NCBI GenBank assembly: GCA_018257865.1
Contig: JAEUBA010000002.1
Span: 124,001 to 188,000, forward strand
Direction: 5' to 3'
Length of the DNA: 64,000 bases
DNA from: Stereocaulon alpinum
Taxonomy: Eukaryota; Ascomycota; Lecanoromycetes; Lecanorales; Stereocaulaceae
Shown one piece after another: positions 10,023-20,810 of this stretch. Numbering within the stretch: position 1 is the stretch's first letter; the number at the start of each line of letters is the position of its first letter. The position numbers and the translations under genes are program-made. The notes under the pieces were generated by a model. That model did no database searches and was not told the DNA's origin. It saw only the letters and a list, made by a program, of their open reading frames with translations.

Positions 10023-12499
10023 ATGCGCAGCTCTAAGCTGCTTCTTCAGCGACTGAGCAAAGCCCCAGCGCTGAGCATCGCCCATCGTCCGCCTCCAACA
10101 TATTGCAATGCACTGTCAAGTTCGTTACAATCGAGAGCTTCGGCCCATCTCCCAGAATCCAAAGCCTATCTCAGCAGCTATGTGCGGTGTGCCCATTCCA
10201 GCCCCACGGACGGCTCTCGTCTCAGACTCAGTTACACTCCTCCTACAATCACACAATATCTAAGACCCTTTACAACCACATCAGCGCAGTCTAGGGAACT
10301 GAAGCCTTCAACAGAAACCAGCAATGTGATTGCGGAGGAGAAAAGTGACCCAGCAAAGGACAACACAGAAACAGCCATAGAGATAGAAGAGGATGAGCTC
10401 AACCATGAACAAGAAGAGCGTGGCTTTTCGCGGTCTGAGAAAGCGAATCAAGCCTCTCAAGTCAATCTCAGTGCACGTCTCGCGAGGGACCCCAAGGACC
10501 AGGGAGCTGGTGGATTGAAGGAGACATGGCGACTAGTAAAGATCGCACGTCCGGAAGCAGGAGTGCTAGGCTGGGCGTTTCTCTTCCTACTTGTATCATC
10601 TTCGATCTCAATGTCGATACCTTTCTCCATTGGGAAGTTCTTGGATGTCGCTACAAAGCCAGAAATGGGAAGCCAGCTCTACGGGTTCGATCTTTCGACT
10701 CTCTACTTGGCCTTGGGCGGAATTCTTATTGTTGGGGCTTCAGCAAATTACGGCCGCATCCTAATACTCCGAATCGTGGGCGAGCGAATTGTGGCACGGT
10801 TGCGGTCTCAGCTTTTTCGAAGGACCTTTACACAGAATGCGGAGTTTTTCGATGCCAATAGGGTAGGAGATCTGATATCACGTCTCAGCTCGGACACGGT
10901 CATTGTTGGCAAGAGTATCACGCAGAATCTGTCGGATGGGCTACGATCCTTGGTCAGTGGGGCCGCTGGACTCACGCTCATGGCCTACGTCAGCTTGAAA
11001 CTCACAAGTGTTCTCTTCTTTTGCTTCCCACCTGTTGCAATCGGTACTGTGCTCTTTGGTAGAGCCATGAGGGACCTCAGCCGCAAGATACAGAAGAATC
11101 TTGGAACTCTCACCAAGATTGCGGAGGAGCGATTGGGCAATGTAAGGACGAGTCAAGCATTCGCAGGCGAGATATTGGAAGTAGCAAGATACAACAAACA
11201 AGTCAAGAAGATCTTCGCTCTTGGGAAGCGGGAGGCATTCATTTCAGCTACGTACTTCAGCTCGGTAAGAATCTTTCGCGTCTTACTCTATAATATTCTA
11301 ACTTTACCCAGACTGGCATGATGGGTAACATGACAATACTCGCTCTGCTCTACGTCGGTGGAGGAATGGTTCAATCTGGCGCCATCAGTATTGGCGAATT
11401 AACGTCATTCCTCATGTATACTGCTTACGCTGGATCCAGTCTCTTCGGTCTATCTGGCTTTTGGTCTGAATTGATGAAGGGTGTCGGTGCAGCTACTAGA
11501 TTGTTCGAACTCCAAGACAGAAAGCCTACAATCTCACCGACCGTAGGTCTTCCAGTTAAATCTGCTCGAGGACCTATTCGATTCGAGAATGTATCTTTCA
11601 GCTATCCTACTAGGCCGGCAGTCAACATCTTCAAGGACTTGGACTTCGAAATTCCTCAAGGCTCGAACATCGCAGTCGTTGGCCCATCCGGGGGCGGCAA
11701 ATCCACCATAGCCTCCCTCCTTCTACGCTTCTACTCACCTAATCAAGGCACTATTAAAATTGATGGAGTCGACATATCCACCATGAATGTCAAGCAGCTT
11801 CGGCGCAAAATCGGTATTGTCTCTCAAGAGCCTGTCTTGTTTTCTGGCACCATCGCCGAAAACATCGCGTACGCTAAACCGAGCGCCAGCCGCAAAGAAA
11901 TCATAGAAGCTGCCAGAAAGGCCAATTGCCGCTTCATCGAAGACTTCCCCGACGGCCTCGACACCTCCGTTGGTCCCAGAGGTGCCATGCTATCCGGTGG
12001 CCAGAAACAGCGTATAGCAATCGCCAGAGCCTTAGTCAAGAACCCAGACATTCTCATCCTCGACGAAGCAACATCAGCCCTAGACGCCGAGTCCGAAACC
12101 CTCGTCAACGCAGCCCTCGCCGCCCTTCTCAAAGGCAACAACACCACCATCTCCATCGCTCATCGCCTCTCTACCATCAAACGCTCCGACAGCGTCGTCG
12201 TGCTTTCGCCCGATGGCAGAGTCGCCCAGCAAGGTCCATACAGTGTATTGAGTCAAGACCTTAATGGGGCATTCGCTAAGCTCATGGAATGGCAAATGAG
12301 CGGTGGTGAGACGAAGGAGAAAGAAGGGGACCATGTCGAGCACCCACCTGAGGGCGAATTGGCTGAATATGATGATATAGTGGAGGGAATGTCGGAAGAG
12401 GGGCAGAGCGAGGAGGCGGCGGATGAGGACGCTATGAAAGCGAATGACGAGGCGGTGCCCGAGACGGTTGTACAGAAGGCGGAGAAGCAACAAAAGTGA
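10023..12499 (+). CDS. MDL1: Mitochondrial half-size ABC exporter (Mdl1/ABCB10 type)
   Basis: Inner-membrane ABC half-transporter that exports peptides from the matrix (yeast Mdl1). Exons are 10023-11264 and 11312-12499 (47-bp intron), 809 aa. The N terminus MRSSKLLLQRLSKAPALS is a typical presequence, rich in Arg/Ser/Leu without acids. After a low-complexity acidic spacer the membrane domain begins near residue 180. The nucleotide-binding domain (about 520-760) has Walker A GPSGGGKST, signature LSGGQKQRIAIARAL, Walker B ILILDEATSALDAE and the H-loop IAHRLSTI. The tail after 770 is Glu/Asp-rich. An in-frame ATG at 9900 would add 41 residues, but the 10023 start gives a cleaner mitochondrial signal. 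Mdl1 versus Mdl2 is not resolved. Confidence 0.93.
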
Positions 12500-12860
12500 G
12501 CTCTAGGAAGGCATATTCCTATCGGGGTGTATCATAGCATTTTCAAGCGGAAGCATTCTACATGGCGTCCATCGATCCCTGGCATGGGACGAGGAGGCTC
12601 GGCATCACTTAGTCATAGACATATTACCCCTACTCGCGGCGTTGATGGATCAAAAGCGGACGGTAGTCTGAGGTGGAAATGCGTTACTCTTCACTTTCAA
12701 CATGTAGCAAACAAGTCCCTATATGATTCCAATCCATGCGATGCTTCATATGTGATGCTTCATATGCGATGCTTCATATGCGATGCAATTTACCAACTCC
12801 TTCCAATGCATATACCCAACCCAATCCATTCATCCCATCTAAATCTTTGGTATCTCCCGC
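12500..12860. other. Convergent 3' region MDL1/FUN26 with a short repeat
   Basis: This space between two convergent genes contains 3.6 copies of a 14-bp unit (atgcgatgcttcat) at 12736-12786, including the palindromic atgcat/catatg steps. No gene is seen. Confidence 0.7.
12736..12786. repeat. 14-bp tandem repeat, 3.6 copies
   Basis: Units start at 12736, 12750, 12764 and 12778. Unit 2 differs by one base (gtgatg for gcgatg). It lies in the convergent 3' UTR region. Confidence 0.85.
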
Positions 12861-14267
12861 TCACGCAACAGCAAAACTCAACAAACTCCCAGCCGTAAGT
12901 CCAAACACAAGCATAAGTCCCATGAACCCACCAGCAGCTTCCCTCTCCTCAACATCAACCCATCCCGCAGCGCCCATCATGCATGTAGATCCCAGATACC
13001 CATTACTCAATCCGAAAAGAAATTGCACGATGACGAGGTAGAAGATGTCGCTTGAGATGGCTGCGCCGCGGCCGTGGATGTTGCAGAGGAGATAGAGGGG
13101 TATGAAGATGCCTCGTGCTATGCTCGCAAGGAAGACTGTGCGTGGCCAGTGGATGAGGGTTAATCTGGGGTTGAGCGTGACGAGTCGGCCTACCAAGTCG
13201 CCTGCGTTCCAGAGGAGGAAGGCTAGGGGGATGAAGCATGCTGGCTGGAGTATTCGGGATGCGGTGTCTGCGGGGCGGACGCTGGTGATTTGTTGCGTGA
13301 AGACTGGGAAGAACATTGTGATGGCGAAGGTGAGGAAGACGGCGCTTGCGAGGTAACGGAGTTTCTTGAAGAGAGTCCACATGCCTACTACTTTCCGTGG
13401 AGGTGCAGGTTCCGAGTCTTCTGATTCTAGGAGAGGGGATTTGGCTTCTGTGCTTGCTTCTGGGTGTCGTCGTAGGAGAAGAAAGAAAGCGAGTAGTGTA
13501 GCTACTGAGACGGCTGTGGCTGTGAGGAAGTATGCGAAGGCAGACTTTCCACTCTCTTGTGGGACCGGGCTGCCATCTTTCCTTGCCTCAGTATCTGGAT
13601 CCTTGACGGAGAGCACGGAGACGATTTGCGCTATGCATGGTAGGACGCCCGCTACACCTTGCCCTGTCATGATAGCCTGTGTATACTCCCCGACTCCGAA
13701 CCCAGAAACGTATGCGAAGACACCATTTTGACAAAACCCTGTTGCTAAGCTAGCTGTAAAGACAATGGCCATGAGGAAGCCGAAGTAAACGCCGGGCGAG
13801 ACATTCCTGAACGTGACCGTTGAGAGGGCTAAGAGGATGAACGCGACGATGTTGAGGACGAGAGAGAGGATGATGCGATTTGGGTAATTGGCGCGCGATT
13901 GGAGATGCGTGAGTAGGAGCATAGAGAGGAGGTTTGTAACGCAGGAGACGGATATAAGCGCGGATGGGAAGGAGGTCAGGAGGGAGGGCGAGGTGCGGAA
14001 GCGGTGCTGGAAGTAGGGAGAGGCGGCGAGGAACATGTTCCTGTCATGGCGGTGAGAATGTGCTTCGAGAAGCTTGAAAGGTGGAGTTAACGAAGCTTAC
14101 CATGCCCATAGCATAGAGATACCAAGGAGTAGGAAGATGGAGTACTCGAGCCATGAGAACTGGTGCCTGGTCGCCTTTCTGTGCGTCGAATCGCCATCCG
14201 GATCATCGTCTAAAGGTTCGTAGGCAGGCGAGGGCTGCTGGTTCAGCGCTTTGCGGAGGCGGTCCAT
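12861..14267 (-). CDS. FUN26: Equilibrative nucleoside transporter (Fun26/ENT family)
   Basis: Eleven-span transporter of nucleosides and nucleobases; yeast Fun26 sits in the vacuolar membrane. Exons are 14267-14101 and 14040-12861 (60-bp intron), 448 aa. The cytosolic N terminus is acidic (PLDDDPDGDSTHRK) and leads to the first span (FLLLGISMLWAWNMFLAASPYF), which carries the ENT pattern LLGxxxLxxWN. The central part has the typical GFCQNGVFAYVSGF motif and the C-terminal part FGLSNGYLGSTCMM. A loop at about 200-260 holds acidic and Pro-rich sequence between spans 6 and 7, as in the family. The gene converges on MDL1. Confidence 0.93.
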
Positions 14268-14660
14268 GTTGTTTTCTATTGCTGTAGGAGCTGCTGCGTT
14301 GGCCAGATGTCAAGGCGGTTCTGTAAAGAAAGGTTTTCTCATGGTGAGAGGAGTTTAAAGATGTCTGATGATACCATGTGGTGCAGATGTAGCCGGTATC
14401 GTGACGCTCAGTGCGGAATGTCGCAAGATGCAGGATCCGCTAGTGCCAGATGCCTCGCCACTTGGCCAAAGTAACTCAATCATCTACAATCGCACATGCA
14501 AGTGATTCCTGTTCAGTGCATGGCCTCTATGATTCGATCTTTATTCTGTATGACGTCTCACGTTGCGCTTTCTTAGGATGGTATCGGCATTTAGCTACAA
14601 GTCTTTGCTCATTCCTCATTCAATGGCTGGTACATTGGTCCATCCCCCGACCGTATCACT
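14268..14660. other. Intergenic region, FUN26 promoter and haspin 3' side
   Basis: It holds the upstream region of the ENT gene and the 3' end of the haspin gene. Nothing else is recognised. Confidence 0.5.
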
Positions 14661-16481
14661 TCAAGGTGCCTTACTGCTTCCTTGGCCGCCATCGTCAATG
14701 CCAGAGTATGCCTTACCGCTTCCCTGACCGCCATCGCTGAATCCAGAGGATCGTGTCCTGATACCTTCGAACTCCTTGTCTAGAGAACGCTCGCCTCTCT
14801 CCACTTCCGCAGCACGTTCCTCGTTCACCACATTTTTAGCCGACCTGTATACCCACTCATCAATATTCTCAGGATCCAACTCATTACGTATCTTGACCAA
14901 GAATCTGACCAGTTTATCTTGAGTGTAATCCAAGCGAGCCGTCCGTTGTTTCTGGGTATCTCTGAGAAGAACAAATAGGAGATGGTGCAACCATAGCAAA
15001 TTTGTCTCGGGAACGTATTTCTTCCAGACCTTAGCACGGCCCTTTTTATCTGCATAAAGTTGAGCATCTCCCAATACAAGTTTACGCATGCGATCGTATG
15101 TATCGTATTGGTGCTGGTCGTTCTCTCTGACACGTTCGTTTGCGGCTTCGCTCTCTTGAAAGAAAAGCGTTTTATCCAGCATCTGATTTGCAAGAACCTC
15201 ATGCTCCCCGGCCGTTGCTCGCGATAGCGTGTAATCGATCAGTGTGACTTCAAGGTCCGTATACCGGGTAGTTTTAGACAGCATCTGCGTCTCATCCGTG
15301 TCGTCAGCACAGCCGCTACCCTTTCGCTTGATGCAGATGTTGCTCAGATGGAGATCGCGGTGTTCGAACTTTGCGAGATCCTCGCCAGCCGCAAGTGCCT
15401 CTGCTACGCCCCAAAAGATATCCCAAGTCTGATAAGGTGTCAATCGTGCTCCGGGTGTCTCCTCATGCAAGCGGGTTCCATCCGGAAAGCCATTCTCCAA
15501 CAATTCCCCAAGATCAGTACCGGCGTCGACCATCTCAAGTAAGACCCAGTATTGCTCTTCCGAGTACTCACAGCTGATCGGCGTCTCGTGGGGATTTGCT
15601 TCCTCCCAAGCGTTGAAAGCTCGCTGGAGCACTGGCGGGATTATACCTTGAAGGACCCTTGCACCATCCTCGCGCAGGTTTACGAAACCAGGAACGTCCC
15701 TCATCAAGGACAAGATCTTTACTTCTGCAATGGCGTCATCCATGTAGGTTCGAAGGTCGTACTTGGGTCCCTTCGCGTCATTGGGCTTGATCGGTATCAG
15801 CTTACATATCGAGAACTGACTTGGATCGACCTTCAATGTTATCCTCAATATTGACGCGTAGCTGCCTTCCGCAATCTTCTCGATGTGAAAGACTTCGGCC
15901 TTGGTTGAGAAACAAGCTCTCGTGTCTTCGACTTCACTGAGTACCGAATCGAGAGATGTAAGCGGTTTGACGGCATCGTGGGTTTTGGTAACTTCGTGGA
16001 CGAGTTGCTGCTTGCCGCTCCGAGGCTTTCCATCCTCTTTGACGTCGAGGACACGACCCGTTAGGTCTGGTAAATTGTGAGCTATTAGGTTTCTCTGAGT
16101 GCTGCCAAGAGATTACGTACTGTGCTTCACGGATTTGACATTCTCCTTGTCAGAAGCAACCTTGCCTGACTCATCTTCCTCTGCATGTTGACGTGGGCGG
16201 CTTGAATTGGGTGACAACTCAACGAGAGCATGGCTTCCGCCAGATTTTCCTTCAGAGACGTAAGCAGTTGAATATAAAACATAGTATACAAACCATACCT
16301 TTGGCAGGCGAGGCAATGCTAAACTTCTGCAAGTCTGCAGTGAGGTTGTTGATCTTCTGCTTCCCATAAACTTTTGCCTTCTTCACCATCTTTTTGGTGC
16401 TCCCCCAAAGATCTAGAGACTGAGTTAATCTCCATGAAGGCAGAAAAGCATGAAAGATTACTGACTGGCTGAGCCAGCCAT
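14661..16481 (-). CDS. Haspin-like protein kinase
   Basis: Nuclear kinase that phosphorylates histone H3 Thr3 in mitosis (family role). Exons are 16481-16466, 16412-16299, 16249-16121 and 16066-14661, 554 aa, in frame throughout. The start MAGSANLWGST depends on a 16-base first exon; an internal Met (MVKKAKVYGKQ) would serve if that exon is wrong. The kinase domain begins near IEKIAEGSYASIL (glycine loop). It has the haspin form of the catalytic loop (FEHRDLHLSNICIK) and LIDYTLSRA where ordinary kinases have DFG, which is the haspin hallmark. The last 30 residues are two copies of a Gly-rich 14-residue unit coded by a 42-bp tandem repeat (14668-14751). Confidence 0.9.
14668..14751 (-). repeat. 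42-bp tandem repeat in the haspin C terminus
   Basis: Two imperfect copies (14668-14709 and 14710-14751) encode SGFSDGGQGSGKAY and SGIDDGGQGSSKAP. The unit keeps the reading frame. Confidence 0.85.
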
Positions 16482-16734
16482 GGCTGGTAAGGCTGACTGT
16501 TTACTCGCGTGTTGCTTGGGGCGCCCGGCTGAGTTGCCTGTTTTGTCGTTGTTGTTGTGAGCTTGAGTAAGGTTCTGAGTGTAAGTTCAACGGGCCGCTT
16601 ACTAAGCGGTGAAAAATGTCTCGGCGCTTCACATCTTTCGACAACGTCACGTGTTGGGTTGTGACTCAGTCAGATCGATGCAATTGAACTGAGTTCGAAT
16701 TGAGCCCAAATCTGATATAGTTCTATATATATGT
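16482..16734. promoter_or_regulatory. Haspin upstream region
   Basis: Upstream of the haspin start and downstream of the PPR-like gene. AT-rich near 16710-16735 (ttctatatatatgtatgc). No factor site is assigned. Confidence 0.4.
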
Positions 16735-16932
16735 ATGCTCACAAGGCTCTGCCGTTACCCTCACTTTGGATGGGGATCTCGTACAATACGCTCCATCGGG
16801 GTATCATTCAGTATCTACAGGATGTCAGCGGCCATGCTCACAAGGCTCTGCCATTACCCTCACTTTGGACGGGGATCTCGTACCATATGCTCCATTGGGG
16901 TATCATTCAGTATCTACAGGATGTCAGCGGCC
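16735..16932. repeat. 99-bp tandem duplication across the PPR gene's stop codon
   Basis: Two copies, 16735-16833 and 16834-16932, differ at only about five single bases. A third copy begins (atgctt at 16933) but diverges at once into the coding region. The stop codon of the minus-strand PPR-like gene (16926-16924) lies in the last ten bases of copy two, so the copies form its 3' UTR. The plus strand is open through both copies in more than one frame because 99 is divisible by three; that is a consequence of the duplication and not evidence of a gene. Confidence 0.92.
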
Positions 16933-19530
16933 ATGCTTGGCCCTCTCCAACCAATACCTGGAGCGCACTTTTCTCCTATGCTCAAATCCTCTATCCCATT
17001 GGATCTGATGCCGGAATAAGTCCTGGCCCCAGATGTCTTCCATCTCTCGTACGTAGGACTCCACTGTAGATTGACCAGTAGCGCTTACGCGCAAGTCATT
17101 GATCCATTTGGCCTGTCTATTCATGGGACGATTCGACAGCCCATGTCCAAACAGTGCGTTCAGACGGTGCTTGCAGATTCGGGAGACGGTCGCCTGCTGA
17201 ATGGGAACACCGCGTTCCTGCAGCCTGCGTAGCAAGACCAAGCCCCATGTCCATAAGGGTCGAACGTGGGGATAGGATTCCGTAGAACCCAGTTGGAGTC
17301 GTTTGATCGCATGGTTCGATCTGAGAGGTACTTTCACTTCTTGCTGAAATCCCCAAGCCACAATAGCTTGCTGAGCGTCAGATGTGAAGAGGATATTCAG
17401 GGATTTCCGTGGATTGTGGTTCCTTGCTAAACTATTGACTTCCGATCCTGGTTGCCTGTATTCACTCTCGAATAGCCGGCGGTCTCCACTGCTTTGCAAC
17501 AGCGTTCGAGGTGGCAGGCTCTGTTGGCCGATGGGACCAGAGTAATAGTCTACCAGCCAAAGTGCCAAATTCTCGAATTCCACTAGACGTCCAGCCATGC
17601 CCAATCGGCGCATAATCTCTCTCCATGAAATGATTGGTACAAATCCGCCAGACCTCATGGTGCTTTGTGTTGCGCGGATGATGATAGACAGTTCGTCCGT
17701 CCGTGCAGCTCTCTTTGCTACTTGCCTCTTGGACAGCCAGATGACACGTAAATGTCTGCTTGACCTCACCGAAACAGGTATGTTCGCTTTTTGCATCGTA
17801 TCCATAATTGATTTTACGGCATCCGGTCGTTTGAGTGTGACGTGGCTACGGAGAACAAGGTTCCACCACCATCTAGCTCGGTCTTTTTGCGAGGGGGCAC
17901 GAGTGGTGAGTATAGCCAGGGTTCGTTCTACCTGCAGTTGGTCGTCCGCTTCGTAGTATTGAGCGAGTAGCTTTTCCTGGAGATTCAAGTCCTCGAAAGT
18001 GTCTGGGTGACCATCGCATTCAATAAGTGCGCGGATCAGCCTCTGGTTACTCGTGCGAGCTAAATCTTGCAGCAAGACCGAGAAAATAGAGTTGTCGAGT
18101 GAGATTTCTGCGTCCTTTAGATGACTAAGATGGCGGAGAATGGCCTCAGGGAAGCAATCATCTCTCAATGCAATTTCTCTCAATGACATCGGTCCGATGC
18201 TCTCGACGGCCATCATCTGAAGACCAGTGATTATCGTTTTAACGGCGAAAGTTCTCGTTGCAAAGAGCCGAGCACAGAAGCTGTCACTCAGCTGCTTTGA
18301 AGCCACACCATGGACCTCACCGAGTTGCCGATTCATGATTTCGCGACTGATGACTTCATTTTTCCTGACGTACTTTGCAGCCGCGTCAATAATTGTGGGT
18401 TGGGCCTCATCCAAGCCACTGATCACTTGTTCCATTTGGCGACTGTCGCCAGTCTGTGCAACATAGGCAAGCAGTGGCTTCAGATCATCAAATGCCAACG
18501 GGAGATCTTGGAGCTCACAAAGAACATGGTGCCATTTTATGGCTTCGTCATACATCTGCAATCGACAAAGTTCTGATATGGTCGTAGTGTACATGCCAAG
18601 TAGTGGAAGATCATCGTACAAGTTTCGAAGACTAGCAACAGCGACACTGCCCCAAGAGACACACAGTCTGAAAAGCTTCTTGTAGTCCTCGATCGTGGGT
18701 GCAAAATTCTCCTTCAGCAGAGTGTGCCATCTTAGTGCTGACTTAGGGTCTGTTTTCAAGGCATGTCCAACAACACTCCCATACATCCTGGGAGACGCAT
18801 TTCCAGTCGCTTTCTTCAGCCCAACAGCGTAAGTAATAACTGCTTCCATGAAATCTTGATCCTGATGGCCAGCCTGGAAGATGAGATCCCAAAGCTCTTT
18901 TCCTACGCTTCCCCTAGTTGGAACATGCTTGTCTCGTCGAAAGATTTCCTTGAAGACATTCTGTGTGCCCTGGATGCCAATATGCCGTCTTCGAAAGCGG
19001 ATGAGTTCCAGCCATAACAACCAGTCTGTAGCGTAGAGATCATTGTCAATGAGAAGAGGTCTATCAGGAACACGCGCCTTCAAGTTTGACTCGTCGAGAT
19101 ATTGTTGGAACGTAGAGAGACCGCTTCGCCATGCTTTTCTTGCGATTAGACCTTCATCCTTATCCGTCTGGGTTTCTCTCGGAGCATCGGGCGTCCTCGA
19201 TGGTTTTCCGCCCCAATGCTCAGTGGCGTGCCCGTGGGATGTTACTGGGCCGTCCTCTTCACCGTTCTGGACCCGTGCTGAAGTATTGAGCTCCAACGTT
19301 TGAAGCCCATGCCGACTTCTGAAATCCACTGAGCCGTTGACTGCCTGTCTCCGCGTCACAGAACGCTTCTGCCCATGGGGCTCCGCGTCTTCAATTTTCC
19401 CCCAATCATGTCCAAAACAACCCTTAGAGTGATGGTGCTGGCAGACGCCGAAGCTGTTCGAATTCAGGGCATTGCGCAGCAGGGAGAGCGCAGACGGACT
19501 TCTCAGAAGCCTCTGCAGTGCCGATCGCAT
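16924..19530 (-). CDS. Large mitochondrial PPR-like protein, fungal
   Basis: Single exon, 868 aa. The N terminus MRSALQRLLRSPSALSLLRNALNS has the make-up of a mitochondrial presequence. From about residue 150 to 700 the protein is almost all helical, in repeating 30-40 residue blocks resembling fungal pentatricopeptide-type proteins that act on organellar RNA (for example ELWDLIFQAGHQDQDFMEAV and WWWNLVLRSHVTLKRPDAVK). A conserved-looking C-terminal basic block ends WLERAKHGR. I infer a role in mitochondrial RNA processing or translation from this make-up only; no exact family is named. The ATG at 19530 is the first in frame. The stop codon falls in a 99-bp duplicated unit. Confidence 0.75.
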   Translation of the reverse strand: MRSALQRLLRSPSALSLLRNALNSNSFGVCQHHHSKGCFGHDWGKIEDAEPHGQKRSVTRRQAVNGSVDFRSRHGLQTLELNTSARVQNGEEDGPVTSHGHATEHWGGKPSRTPDAPRETQTDKDEGLIARKAWRSGLSTFQQYLDESNLKARVPDRPLLIDNDLYATDWLLWLELIRFRRRHIGIQGTQNVFKEIFRRDKHVPTRGSVGKELWDLIFQAGHQDQDFMEAVITYAVGLKKATGNASPRMYGSVVGHALKTDPKSALRWHTLLKENFAPTIEDYKKLFRLCVSWGSVAVASLRNLYDDLPLLGMYTTTISELCRLQMYDEAIKWHHVLCELQDLPLAFDDLKPLLAYVAQTGDSRQMEQVISGLDEAQPTIIDAAAKYVRKNEVISREIMNRQLGEVHGVASKQLSDSFCARLFATRTFAVKTIITGLQMMAVESIGPMSLREIALRDDCFPEAILRHLSHLKDAEISLDNSIFSVLLQDLARTSNQRLIRALIECDGHPDTFEDLNLQEKLLAQYYEADDQLQVERTLAILTTRAPSQKDRARWWWNLVLRSHVTLKRPDAVKSIMDTMQKANIPVSVRSSRHLRVIWLSKRQVAKRAARTDELSIIIRATQSTMRSGGFVPIISWREIMRRLGMAGRLVEFENLALWLVDYYSGPIGQQSLPPRTLLQSSGDRRLFESEYRQPGSEVNSLARNHNPRKSLNILFTSDAQQAIVAWGFQQEVKVPLRSNHAIKRLQLGSTESYPHVRPLWTWGLVLLRRLQERGVPIQQATVSRICKHRLNALFGHGLSNRPMNRQAKWINDLRVSATGQSTVESYVREMEDIWGQDLFRHQIQWDRGFEHRRKVRSRYWLERAKHGR

Positions 19531-20810
19531 AAAGCTACGGCGGCATTGCTGATATGTACATGATTAGCAGTAATCTCTGCTCGATGGGTGGAGAAAGAGC
19601 AACCAATGCCAAGCCTTCCGATAGCCCTAGTACATGGGCGAGCTCCAATCACTTGCGCTAGTGAGCCAATTCGCATCTACAGCTTCCACAACCTCCAGAG
19701 CGCGACGTTTCTTCTTCCACGGTATTTTGCGGACCACATTGCGGAAATGGCTGGGTATGTAAATCACTGTCCCCCTTCGCAACACTGCTTGCAGCGGGTG
19801 ATACCCTCCGCCGTCCGCGAACTCTATGCCCATTCATCCACTGCATTCCTGATCAATTGTCACTGACCATGCTTGCCCCTACCTAGGCCCATCGAATCGA
19901 GATTCACCCTCCGGGAGAATCGTGTCCCCCACTACCAAAGACTCTTTCAGAAGCACGATGGTGTGAGGCATTGGAACAAGGTTAGTGCTGAGAACCCGGG
20001 AATAGGCATGAGCAATTGCTGGGACACCAGCTGCATTGCAACTCTACAATACGGAGAACTTGGACAAGATGCAAGCTTGAGGAGACTTGTATTGTTTTTG
20101 ATCAATTGCTGATCCAATGCCTCTCCTAGACGCCTAGAAGCAAGTTCATGCTCTACCCATATTACGCCGCTATGTCGGTCGGCTTAGGTGGTAAGTTGCG
20201 AACCCAACCTCTTCAGAAGTCTGAGGGTTGTGCTGACTTTCGACTACAGGATCAATGTACATGATGTGCCGGCTTGTCTTGGTACGATTCTTGCCCACTC
20301 GCAACACCGGCGATTTGCTTCTATTCTTGATTATACATTAGTACTAACGAATAATCGCAGGGGCACAAGACATGGTTTGGCAAGGACTAAGAGACTTTGA
20401 GGGCAGCGAGTGGGTTGTCATGGAGCTGGTGGCTCGGTACATATGATTTTAGAAATAGAACAACCAAATCAATCCATCTTCGAACTATGAGTTGCATCGA
20501 AGGATAGTCTTGCAAGGTTTGCTCGGAGTGGGAGATCGACATTAAAGGGTGGAGAAATTGACGGTCCATACTTCGTGCCATCTCAATCCCCATGTCGGAG
20601 CCTTTGTTCTTTGCCTGAGGAAAGCTTGTCATATCTTCGTATCAATGATATGATACAAAAAAAGTACGCTCTCAGCTATTGACACAGCTACCATCTCCTC
20701 CACATATTACATATACACTATCCGATTGGGTGGAATTCTATCCACGAAGAACGTTCCGGTAGTCACAAGGAGAACGGGATCTTTCCCTACTCTTTCTACC
20801 CTGGCGTCTC
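19531..20810. other. Intergenic region upstream of the PPR-like gene
   Basis: About 1.28 kb. Several 60-90 codon open frames occur on both strands but none has a recognisable domain or convincing splice partner. It must contain the PPR gene promoter and the 3' UTR of the CCDC47-like gene. Confidence 0.45.

Noticed and set aside
16735..17069. Plus-strand open frames through the 99-bp repeat
   Set aside because: They stay open because the unit is a multiple of three and is duplicated; no domain, and they overlap the PPR-like gene's end.
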